NCBI GenBank assembly: GCA_001592805.2
Contig: CP051140.1
Span: 1,551,501-1,615,500 of the forward strand
Direction of reading: 5' to 3'
From: Peltaster fructicola
Lineage: Eukaryota > Ascomycota > Dothideomycetes
Length of the DNA stretch: 64,000 nt
Both the position numbers and the translations under genes were made by a program. The first letter of the stretch is position 1. Every line of letters begins with the position of its first letter. The notes beneath the pieces are model-generated. The model did not search any database. It was not told where the DNA came from and was given only the letters and a program-made list of their open reading frames with translations. This document shows positions 55,429-64,000 of this stretch, one piece after another.

Positions 55429-58400
55429 ATGGGTAAACTGATAGAGTTGCACCTTTGCAACTTCAAATCCTGGGCCGGCACTCATGTTCTACACTTCGGC
55501 GACTCGTTCTTCACCAGTGTCATCGGTCCCAATGGCAGTGGTAAATCTAATACTATGGACGCGATCAGTTTCGTCTTGGGCATCAAATCGTCGCATCTTC
55601 GATCAACACATCTTCGCGACCTGATCTATCGAGGACGTGTGCTCAAGCACTCCAAGGTCGATGCAAATGGAGACGCAGTCGAGGCCACAGAAGGCGACGA
55701 AGAGGAGGATGACGATGATACACAACCGACGCAGCGTAAGGACCCACACTCGGCCTGGGTCATGGCTGTCTACGAGGACGATGCTGGGGAGGAGCTGCGA
55801 TGGAAGCGTACAATCACTGCCGGCGGACAGAGTGAATACAGAATCAATGATCGACCAGTGACAGCGAAGCAGTACAACGACGCCCTCGAAGCAGAGAACA
55901 TTCTGATCAAGGCGCGCAACTTCCTTGTCTTCCAGGGTGATGTCGAAGCTGTGGCGTCCCAGCAGCCAAAAGACTTGACGCGCTTGCTGGAACAGATCAG
56001 CGGCTCCCTCGAATACGCCAAGGATTACGATGCATTGAAAGCCGAGAAAGAGAAGGCTGAAGACGAGCAGAGTCACAAACTACAACTTCGTCGTGGCATC
56101 AATGGCGAGATCAAGACATACCAAGAGCAGAAGCAGGAGCTGGATCGATTCGAAGAGAAGCGTGAGGCGAAAGAGCAAGCGGTCGTCACTCACGTGCTGT
56201 GGAAGCTGTATCACTTCCAGCGCACCATCGAGGAGTCTACGGCAGAAATTCAAAAGCACCAGGAGGAACTCAAGGAGTTCCGCCGCAATGTTCAAAAGCA
56301 TGAAGAGAAGCTTGATGAGGCTCGACGAGATCAGGCAAAGTCAACTCGGAAGATGGGCAAGGTGCAGAATGCTGTCAAGGAGCGCGAGCGCCAGGTCGCC
56401 GACAAGGAACAAGAGTTGCTACCAGTCGACGAGAAGCTCAATCTATCACGAAACAAGCTGCAGTCGAATCAGAAGCGTGTTGATGAGATCAGAGCCCAGC
56501 GAGATAATCAGCAGAAGAATGCGGACAAGCTGCAGAAGGACTACGAGACGACTGAGAAGGCACAGAAGCGCTGGGAAGAGCAGATGCAGTCCCAGCAGTC
56601 GACAGGCCGCACACTGAGCAAAGCAGACTATGAGGAATGCGAGAGTCTTCGCGCAGAAGTCTACAAGCAGGCTGGTGATTCACAGGTGAAGGTCGACAAC
56701 ATGACACGACAGTTGAAGACAGATGAAGAGGGCGCCAGGTCCGCGAAACTCTCAGTCGAGAGCATGCAGAACAACGTCAATACCCTGCAAACAGACATTG
56801 ATAGTATTCAGGACCGACGTATCGACCTTCAAGCACAAGTCAAGTCTGCCACTAAGAGTGTCCAGGCGAAACAGGTTGCTATCAACGAACTGACCAGTGA
56901 GCGTACACGAACTCGACAAAAGCGAAAGGAGCTAGACGAGAAGCTGCGTAGCACTTTGCTGAAGCTACAAGACGAACAATACCAGCAGAACGAGTCGAGG
57001 AAGGATGTCGCTCGACGAGAGACGATTGCGCAGATGAAGCGAATCTATCCTGGTGTGCGAGGCATGGTTCATCAGTTGTGTAAACCCAAAGGCAACAAGT
57101 ACGATACTGCATTGCCAATCATCCTCGGCAGACAATGGAACAGCATCATCGTCGACTCGGAAAAGACTGCCGGCGATTGTATCCAATTTCTCAAAGACCA
57201 GCGAAATGGGCACATGGAGTTCCTGCCATTGGATACAATCGTGCACACTCAGCCAGACGCCAGGCTCCGCAACATGCATCGAGGCGCACGCCTAGCTATC
57301 GACACGATTGAGTACGACTCTAGTGTCGAGCGAGCGATGTACTCAGTCTGTGGTAATGATATGATTGCGGATGACTGGGACATTGCCCGTGAGCTGAAGT
57401 GGAAGCGACGTGTCGATGCCAAGATAGTGACTCTCGACGGACGTTGTATCACCAAAGCCGACCTCATCTCTGGAGGAGAGGGACCGAGCGATAGGAAGCG
57501 CCGGTTTGAGGACAGCGATGTGGAGGCCTTGAGGACTCTTGTGGACAAACTGAGAGTGGATCTCGAATCTTTGCCGAACGACAATCGACGACAGCAGGAA
57601 GACGAGCAGATGCAGGCTGAGCTCTCCGGACTCGTACAGAAGCAATCTCTGCTCAACGAAGAGCTCGTCGCCCTGGAGGCTAACCTCAAGTCGAAAACCA
57701 AAGAGCTCAATCATGCCAAGAAGCAGCTTGCAGAAGCGATACCTAAACAACGCGAGCAGGATCGTGAGCTTGAGGTCTTGCGTCGGCAGCACGAGACCTT
57801 GTCCACACAGGTGTCACAAGTGGAGGACCAGATCTTCAGGGACTTCTGCCGCCGACTTGGATTCGCCAACATCCGGGAGTATGAGCGCCAGCAAGGCTCA
57901 CTGCAACAGGAAATTGCCACGAAGAAGAATGAGTTCAGATCACAATTGTCACGACTGGCAAATCAGCTTGGCTACGAACGAGATATGATGAAGAACTACC
58001 AAGACCGTATCAAGAATACCGAGCTTGCAGTCAAGCGAGAGTCCGACCTTATCGCTACGCTTGAGTCGCAAAGAGAAGAGCTAGCCGGCGAGCTTGATCA
58101 TTTGAATGCCGAGATTGAACAGCTGAACGAGCAGGTTGGCACACTACAGACAGAGCATGATGTTCGCACGGCTGCAGTCGCTGATGCGCGCAAGGAGGTC
58201 GAAAAGCGTAGCAAGTCCATCAACAAGACCTTACAAGCAATATCGTCTTTGGACGCTGATGTCGAGAAGGCTGGCTCAGAACGATATATGGAGCTGCGTA
58301 AGTGTCAAGTGGAGAACATTTCACTTCCACTTGCGCGCAGGAGTCGAAGTCTAGACACTTTGCCGCTCGAGGATGCTCTTCCGGAGCAGGACGATACTGC

Positions 58401-59245
58401 TATGGACATCGATGGCGAGGAAGCCGCTCGGCTTGTCAAGGTCAAGGACTATGGCATTCATCCCGATTTTGACGAGCTCGACGACGATATTAAGAACGAC
58501 GACAGCGACGAGATGGGCGCTTCGTTGCAAGACTCTATCATATCTTTGCAGTCAGAGCTCGACAAGATGGCACCGAATATGCGTTCGACAGAGCGGCTGG
58601 AGGCTACATCAGAACGATTGCGAGCAACAGACAAAGAGTTCAATCAAGCTCGCGATGCGTTCAAGAAGGCGTCCAAGGCGTTTGAGACAGTCAAGAACAA
58701 ACGCAAAGAGCTGTTCAACAAGGCCTTCAACCACATCCGCAAACAGATCAAGGTGACATACAGGGACTTGACCAAGTCCGAGTCGTGGCCTTTAGGTGGT
58801 CAGGCTCATCTTGATGACGAAGACGAGGAAGAGCCATATCTAGCCGGCATCAAGTACCATGCTACACCTCCTGGCAAGCGTTTTGCAGCTATCGATCTGC
58901 TCTCTGGAGGTGAGAAGACTATGGCCGCACTAGCTCTGCTCTTCGCCATTCATTCGTACGCACCTTCGCCATTCTTCGTCCTGGATGAGGTCGATGCTGC
59001 ACTGGATGTGGCCAACACGACTAAGCTGGCCAACTATGTCAAGGATCATGCGGGTCCTGGTATGCAATTCGTGGTCATCTCGCTCAAAACTGGCCTGTTC
59101 CAGAATTCGGAGACACTGGTCGGCGTAATGCGAGACCAGACGCTGAACTCAAGCAAAGCACTGATGCTGGATGTAAGTTTTATTACGAAGTATGTCTAGT
59201 ATTGTGCTAACATATGTACAGCTACGAAAGTATCAGCCGGTCTAA
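55429..59245 (+). CDS. SMC1: Cohesin subunit SMC1
   Basis: Two exons (55429-59172, 59222-59245; 49-bp intron) give 1255 residues. Residues 1-45 hold [16 protein letters not shown] and Walker [10 protein letters not shown]. Long coiled coils flank a hinge at about 540-690 ([34 protein letters not shown]). The C-terminal head has the signature [16 protein letters not shown] and Walker [13 protein letters not shown]. The last exon codes only LRKYQPV, and DLRKYQ is the usual SMC1 end, so this 24-bp exon is real. SMC1 pairs with SMC3 to form the cohesin ring. The stop TAA overlaps the stop of the convergent cystinosin-like gene. Confidence 0.97.
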
Positions 59246-60114
59246 CCTAGCAGAGGCGCCTGCTCTTGCGGCTGTTCGTTCTTCGGCGCGATGGGTCCAT
59301 AGAGGATGTAATGCTGTATCATGAAGATAATGTCGAATGCCAGACTTATGTTTGCCAGCCCAAACTTCACCGGATTACCTGTCAAGCCTGACCAGTCAGC
59401 TTGTCGGCTACTATCGATGATAAGCTGAATCATGCTGAGGATCCCGCCAGCGAAATCCAGCTGAATCTGTACCATAGACCAGCCAGCTGTTGACTTCCGC
59501 CTGAAGTTCGAGATGACTTGAGGAATGTACTTGAAGACCGTGAGTAAAAGCTTGATGTATTGAAAGGTGTACACCAGGTCGAGCCACACCCATCCACCAT
59601 GCTCGCCGTACTGTATGGTTACGAGGAAGACGACGATGAGCAATGCTAAAGCGCTACCAGCGATGGTGCCGTCCGTGACTCTGGTCGCCCTGCGTGTGGT
59701 ACCAGTCTTAGGCTCCCAGTCCCAAAGACGAGGCCAGAATTGCGAGTAGGTGATGATGCATAACAGCAGAGCATGTAGACCGAACGCTACGTCGTTGAAA
59801 CGCACGGTAGGCTCAGGACTGAGCGGATGGCGAGCGGCGTACTCCGATCGTACGGTCTTTGAGTACAACAGGGTCAGCACCGATATGCTATATGAGGCGA
59901 ATCCTAGTACGTTGAGCTTTGGAAAATCAGGTGTGAGGCCTTCCGTCGTCTGTCGTCTAAGGTTGAGCAGAGGCTGTGGGTAGAATGAGAGCGACCATGC
60001 TAGAAAGTATAGCCAGCCGCAAATGCTGTCTTTGGGTCAGTGTGTTGTGAGAGAGTCGTGGATCACATACTACGAGGTGATGACACCTATCAGGCGCCAG
60101 TCGGTCGCAATCAT
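59242..60114 (-). CDS. Cystinosin homologue (PQ-loop lysosomal/vacuolar cystine transporter)
   Basis: Two exons (60114-60071, 60025-59242; 45-bp intron) give 275 residues and seven membrane helices. Two PQ-loops are present: [20 protein letters not shown] and [18 protein letters not shown]. The second is followed by [16 protein letters not shown], a cystinosin landmark. The mammalian protein exports cystine from lysosomes with protons; yeast Ers1 is the relative. The 44-bp first exon codes [15 protein letters not shown] and splices to [11 protein letters not shown]. The TAG stop (59242-59244) overlaps the SMC1 TAA (59243-59245), so the convergent genes share bases. Confidence 0.92.
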
Positions 60115-60530
60115 GACAAGTAGTACAAGTCACATTGATGACTTGGTCTGATGATTACCAGGAGGGACACTCGAGTGGTTTATATGGCTATGAGAGCTTG
60201 AGAAGTCGTGCAGAGTAGCGGAAGTCGTCGTAGGGAAGCCTACGGACTCTCCGTCCTCCACTCTCAAAATGAACATGAAGATTGACCGCAGATCTTGCTA
60301 TCGACATGATCTACCCACTGGAGCGAGTCAAATGCGCTGCTAAAGGTGTACGAATGGGCTCCCAATGGAGATTGGAAAGACACAGATGCCGGATGATGTC
60401 TCGATACTGCTATTATATACTATGCTACCACTTTATCACCGCTATGGCAGTTAGCCGCGGGCAAGACCATGTCCCTAGGGTTACTCGGTGAATGATTGCC
60501 TACGGCATGAGTATCAACCAGATGAAAGCG
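60115..60530. other. Intergenic region, nothing recognised
   Basis: 416 bp between the start of the cystinosin-like gene and the 3' end of the APH-fold gene, both on the minus strand. It must hold the cystinosin promoter. An AT-rich run (TATTATATACTATG) lies near 60411-60424. Confidence 0.45.
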
Positions 60531-62573
60531 TCAGCTGAAGTCGAAGGCCATTTGCCAGTCGGCCTTCATCATGGCTAACTTGTGAAGCATCGGCTCACCC
60601 TTGTTCAAGTTTCGAACTGTATCGAAGGGTTCATATATGCGCTTCTCTCGTAGTGGCTTGACGATCTCAGAATCATCCTCATCGTCGGAGATTGGCTGTG
60701 CTTTGGCCTGATTTACGCTGGCAGTAATAGCCTTCAGCTCTGCTGCGATAGAAGCTTCGTCGTGAAGACCTAGCTTGAGCATGGCATTGCGGAAGTGAGC
60801 ATCGCTGAGATCACTCAAAAGTCGAGACAGGATGTGTCGTGCGGTAGCATCATTCCCTGCGAAGGTGGTATGGAACACAGCTTCGGCGAGCGGAGAGCTT
60901 GCTGTATAGGACGGCAGCGAGGAGCGTCCAAAGAAGACATGGTCGAGACTGGAAGACTCTTTTCGAACCTCCAGTAATGCAGCACGCATGTATTGTGCAT
61001 ACTGTTGGCGATGCATAGCCAGCGTCTCGGGTGAGTCCACCCAAGCAGGATCGTCCTGATCTTCGTCCTCCTTGTCGTCTTCCCACTCGTAGCTTGCAGG
61101 ATCATAGTCGGTGGTGAGGAACATTGGGAACTTCTCATATCCCACGCTTCGAGGAGCAAAGGTAACACCATCCCAGTCGATGATGGACAGCAGGTGACCG
61201 TCTTCCGAGACGAGAATGTTCTGCACGTCGAAGTCAGGATGTGAGAGCACAAACTTATCGCGAGGGTCGTCGTTTGGTTGAGGCATCCAGTCTATAAGCT
61301 TGCGAATGAGCCACATGACTGTAGTGTGCTTGTTGTCTGTACCGCTGCTGATTGCGTCACTATAGTTTTGGTCGAGCAGATGACGGAACCACTGACTGAC
61401 ATCGGTGAGAGCCGGTGAGTCGCAGTAGATGGTCTCGAGGTCAGGTTGCCATCCTCGATTGAGACACGCTCGTATGTTTGGAATGCGTAAGGCTGCTGTC
61501 CCAACGATTTGTCCATCATCATCGAACACGGGACAGCCGCTGGTTGCAGACGAGTATCGATCTAGCTGTGCCATAGCCTTAGCGATATCCTGCAGGGCGG
61601 TCTGGCGGAAGCGCTGCACATCGAAGTCTGGCGACTTGTTGTACCAGTGCTCGCCCAGTGATACGCCTTCGACGAAGTCCATAATGATGTACGGGCAGCC
61701 AAAAGCATTGTGTAGGCTGGCGTCGTAGGAGTGTACTTGCGGAACCGGGATCGTGGTCTCTTTGCGGAGCATGATCATAGTGTTGACTTCGGCAAGCATC
61801 TTCAAGCCCTCACTTTCGTGCCACTCTGCTTCATTGCCCGACCGAGGGACTTTCAATATCCACTTTGTATCATCCTCGAACAGTATAGGGAAGACGGCAT
61901 GGAAGGTGCCAAACGAGGGCTCTTGAACTATGATCTCTGGTTGTGCATTCGTTGCTTCGTTGCAGATTATCGTAGTCCGAGTAAGTGGCAGACCGTGGCG
62001 GATGCGTTGACAAAGTTGTGGAACAGCATTTTGATTGAGGCGTGAGAGCACTTCGACAAAGTCTTCTGAAGGATCGCAGGCGACAAACGAGTGCGAGCTG
62101 CTCGAAGCGCGATCAGAACCATCAACACTGTGCTGATCATCGTCACCGTTGATGTCGTCGGTTGGTGGTTCACCATACGATGTGGCATCAGTATTGCTCT
62201 TAGCGTCATCTTCTGAGAAGATCATTGATGAAGTCTCAGCGTAGCTGTCGTCAGAGGTATCGCACTCGATCTCATGGTTCGTCGTAGGATGGAGATCGAT
62301 GGCTAATCGTTGATGGGCCCGGTCATTCTTCGCAATGAACAGCGCGCTGGTGGGACCACGTGAAGTGAAAGCTGCGAGAGCAGCAAGTGTGTTGCCAAGG
62401 AGATGAAAGACTCCGGCGAGCATAGCGCGGATTGCGTTGATCTTGCCATTGCGAAGCTCATGTTGCGCACGCTGGGAAAGTCCGAGCAAGATGTGGGCGA
62501 GAGGAGTGAAAGTAGCAGTAGCGAGGTGCAAAGCCAACGACGGCATGCATGATAGTCCAACACGGTGAGCCAT
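60531..62573 (-). CDS. APH-fold phosphotransferase/kinase-like protein
   Basis: A single exon of 680 residues. After a hydrophobic N-terminal 70 residues and an acidic Asp/Ser-rich stretch (about 100-170) comes a protein-kinase-like fold: WILKVPRSGNEAEWHESEGL supplies the lysine and helix-C glutamate, YIIMDFVEGVSLGEHW is the hinge. HPDFDVQNILV is the catalytic HxDxxxxN motif, and LSIIDWDGV holds the metal-binding Asp. All residues needed for phosphotransfer are present. Fungal genomes carry many APH-family genes of unknown substrate, and the name does not mean antibiotic resistance. The tail after about 560 is helical and acidic. The hydrophobic N-terminus might be a membrane or mitochondrial anchor. 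Confidence 0.85.
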   Translation of the reverse strand: MAHRVGLSCMPSLALHLATATFTPLAHILLGLSQRAQHELRNGKINAIRAMLAGVFHLLGNTLAALAAFTSRGPTSALFIAKNDRAHQRLAIDLHPTTNHEIECDTSDDSYAETSSMIFSEDDAKSNTDATSYGEPPTDDINGDDDQHSVDGSDRASSSSHSFVACDPSEDFVEVLSRLNQNAVPQLCQRIRHGLPLTRTTIICNEATNAQPEIIVQEPSFGTFHAVFPILFEDDTKWILKVPRSGNEAEWHESEGLKMLAEVNTMIMLRKETTIPVPQVHSYDASLHNAFGCPYIIMDFVEGVSLGEHWYNKSPDFDVQRFRQTALQDIAKAMAQLDRYSSATSGCPVFDDDGQIVGTAALRIPNIRACLNRGWQPDLETIYCDSPALTDVSQWFRHLLDQNYSDAISSGTDNKHTTVMWLIRKLIDWMPQPNDDPRDKFVLSHPDFDVQNILVSEDGHLLSIIDWDGVTFAPRSVGYEKFPMFLTTDYDPASYEWEDDKEDEDQDDPAWVDSPETLAMHRQQYAQYMRAALLEVRKESSSLDHVFFGRSSLPSYTASSPLAEAVFHTTFAGNDATARHILSRLLSDLSDAHFRNAMLKLGLHDEASIAAELKAITASVNQAKAQPISDDEDDSEIVKPLREKRIYEPFDTVRNLNKGEPMLHKLAMMKADWQMAFDFS

Positions 62574-63152
62574 TTTGATGGACTGTGTCTCGATGATGTT
62601 GAAGCTCGATGCTAGTGGCGAGAAGAGTGATGTTTGTATCGAGGAGGAGAGTAAGAGGAGAAGATGTCGATGATTGTTTTGAAATCACCATTTGTTTGCT
62701 GGCTTTGTACTAGTTTGTGCTTTGTCTTGTGACTCGTAGCAGCTTGGTTAGTCGAGTCTTTAGTGAATGAGGTCAAGCATTGTACATGGAAACAAAGGGA
62801 TATCCGGGTGTATGTACAAGTCAGTGGCTGGAGGGGGTGGGTATGCTTGCAAAAGTCACATCATTCATTCTCGCGACGAGGATGGGTAATGTGGCTTTCG
62901 CAAGCATGAAGTCAATGTCCATTATGAAGTCCATTGAATGGCTTGCCTTATTGTTGTTACTTGTCGATTCACGCTGTAGCATGGTACAACTTCTTCATAC
63001 CTAAGAATCCATCGCTCCATGTCGATACCTTCCATCTTTCACCAAGCTTCAAGCTCTTGTCCAGCACTATTGCGAAACGAAGTACTCGCCAGCAAGAGCA
63101 ATTGCTTGAGATCCTCCTCCAACGTCAAATTCGACACAACGCATCATCAATC
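62574..63152. promoter_or_regulatory. Divergent promoter region
   Basis: 579 bp between the APH-fold gene and the small Cys/His-rich gene. No known element was recognised. The leader before 63153 is CA- and CT-rich, as is typical of fungal 5'UTRs. Confidence 0.4.
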
Positions 63153-63674
63153 ATGCGTCGAGCCACAAAGAACAACCACAAGCCGGCCAAGCCGGCCAAG
63201 CAAGTCCAGCAAGTCCAGCAGGCTCAGGAGGTTCGAGATGCTAAAGCCATGCCTGCGACCACAAGAATCGACCACAAGCATCACTGGTAAGTATTTCCCA
63301 TCAGATGTCTGACTTGACTGACTGTTTACAGTGAGCTCTGCCGTCACGCAATCAAAGCCGCCTGTATCAAGAATGGACACATGTTCATCTGTGGAGGCAT
63401 CCCTGAGGGTTGGGATGGCATCGACCGCATCGACGATACGAAGTACGAGAATGCCGAGTGGCACTGCTGGGGAGGGGAAGTCCCGTCCTACACCAAACGC
63501 AAGGTCGACTTCTGCGTAGGCTGCAGAGAGAAGTTCAAGATGGAGGGAAAGAAGAATGCAGCAGAGAAGCAAGCGAAGAGAGATCAGGAAGCAGCCGATA
63601 AGGAAGCTGAGGAGCTTGCTGAATGGGGCATCAAGCAGAAGAGCAAGAAAGGCAAAGGAAAGACTGAGAAGTAG
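63153..63674 (+). CDS. Small Cys/His-rich protein, probably zinc-binding
   Basis: Two exons (63153-63286, 63332-63674; 45-bp intron) give 158 residues. After a Lys/Pro/Gln-rich start, the junction makes HKHHCELCRHAIKAACIKNG, then FICGGIPEGWDGIDRID, EWHCWGGEVPSYTKRK and DFCVGCREKF. The Cys and His pairs suggest one or two zinc sites. The end is a Lys/Glu-rich helix (KQAKRDQEAADKEAEELAEW). I do not recognise a named family; the fold looks like a fungal orphan group. The intron is required to avoid an immediate stop. Confidence 0.75.
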
Positions 63675-64000
63675 GCCAAGGTGCAGACTGATCCGCGAAG
63701 TCCTTATGCGCATCATAACTCGATGTCATAACATCCTTTTGGCGATATTGGCAGCATTCTCCAGGCTGCTCATGCTGGTGGCAACATCATTGTCTTTGGC
63801 GGTGTTGGGAGTTTTCTATCCTGGCAGCTTGTGTCGATGGCAGCGAGGTTCTGCTGTCTAGCCCGTAGTGTCCAACGCGCACTACACACTCTTTGTACCA
63901 TTAGTATCAACCACAATGTCCATGGATCGTGATCCAACATTGATTCTGGGAGTGATGTGTCTGTGCTTGCAGCAGGAGGACTAGACCGATCTCAGTGGAT
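63675..64000. other. Window end, nothing recognised
   Basis: 326 bp after the last gene to the window edge. A frame overlapping its 3' end (63556-63861) is judged a shadow. A gene could begin beyond the edge. Confidence 0.45.

Noticed and set aside
1-64000. Transposons, retroelements, virus-like elements and rRNA
   Set aside because: No reverse transcriptase, integrase, transposase, capsid-like or rRNA sequence was recognised, and no long terminal or inverted repeats were seen by eye. A systematic self-alignment could still reveal short remnants.

Overview
This window is nuclear DNA of a filamentous ascomycete (Pezizomycotina). The genes are split by many very short introns (about 42-55 bp, with GTRNGT-like donors and CTNAC-like branch sites). 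The gene content is typical of the group: a PIR cell-wall protein, a fungal choline sulfatase, a fungal raffinose-synthase-type GH36 enzyme, JIP5, RRN9, NNF1, GPC1 and a DHA2 drug transporter. Dothideomycetes would fit the compact introns and gene set, but I cannot prove the class from this sequence. I found 33 protein genes and one tRNA gene. I saw no transposon, virus-like element, CRISPR array or rRNA.

Layout. 0-12 kb: a RING-CH membrane ubiquitin ligase; a PIR cell-wall protein whose Cys domain precedes its repeats; a choline sulfatase carrying an apparent one-base frameshift; PTH2; a paired C2H2-like zinc-finger protein. Wide gaps lie between them (1.5, 2.4 and 1.6 kb). 12-18.7 kb: a peroxisomal ABCD half-transporter, an SPX-domain phosphate permease and an intron-bearing tRNA-Arg(ACG). 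19-29 kb: DPM2 and SAR1 (divergent), a GH36 raffinose-synthase-like enzyme and JIP5 (divergent), a MARVEL membrane protein, RRN9, a degenerate 37-38 bp minisatellite, and a small Myb-like nuclear protein.

30-44 kb: HSP90; a small secreted Cys-containing protein sitting 37 bp downstream of a TPR/MYND-like/SET methyltransferase; an acidic orphan; a zinc-ribbon-like orphan; a very short O6-alkylguanine-DNA alkyltransferase that keeps its cysteine; a coiled-coil orphan with a second apparent one-base frameshift; and a DHA2 MFS transporter. 45-64 kb: an AAAP amino-acid transporter, a Gly/Asn/Gln/Ser-rich protein, a mitochondrial MMT-type CDF metal transporter, a SANT/Myb protein, kinetochore NNF1, GPC1, cohesin SMC1, a cystinosin homologue whose stop codon overlaps that of SMC1, an APH-fold kinase-like protein, and a small Cys/His-rich protein.

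There is no gene cluster for one pathway. The window is mostly housekeeping: secretion and glycosylation (SAR1, DPM2), chromosome segregation (SMC1, NNF1), rRNA synthesis and ribosome biogenesis (RRN9, JIP5), proteostasis (HSP90, PTH2, RING-CH) and transport. Several unrelated genes share short divergent promoters. Exon boundaries were worked out by hand from frame continuity, splice consensus and recalled family sequence. RNA-seq would settle them. Both apparent frameshifts are single-base losses at A runs, so assembly error must be excluded first.
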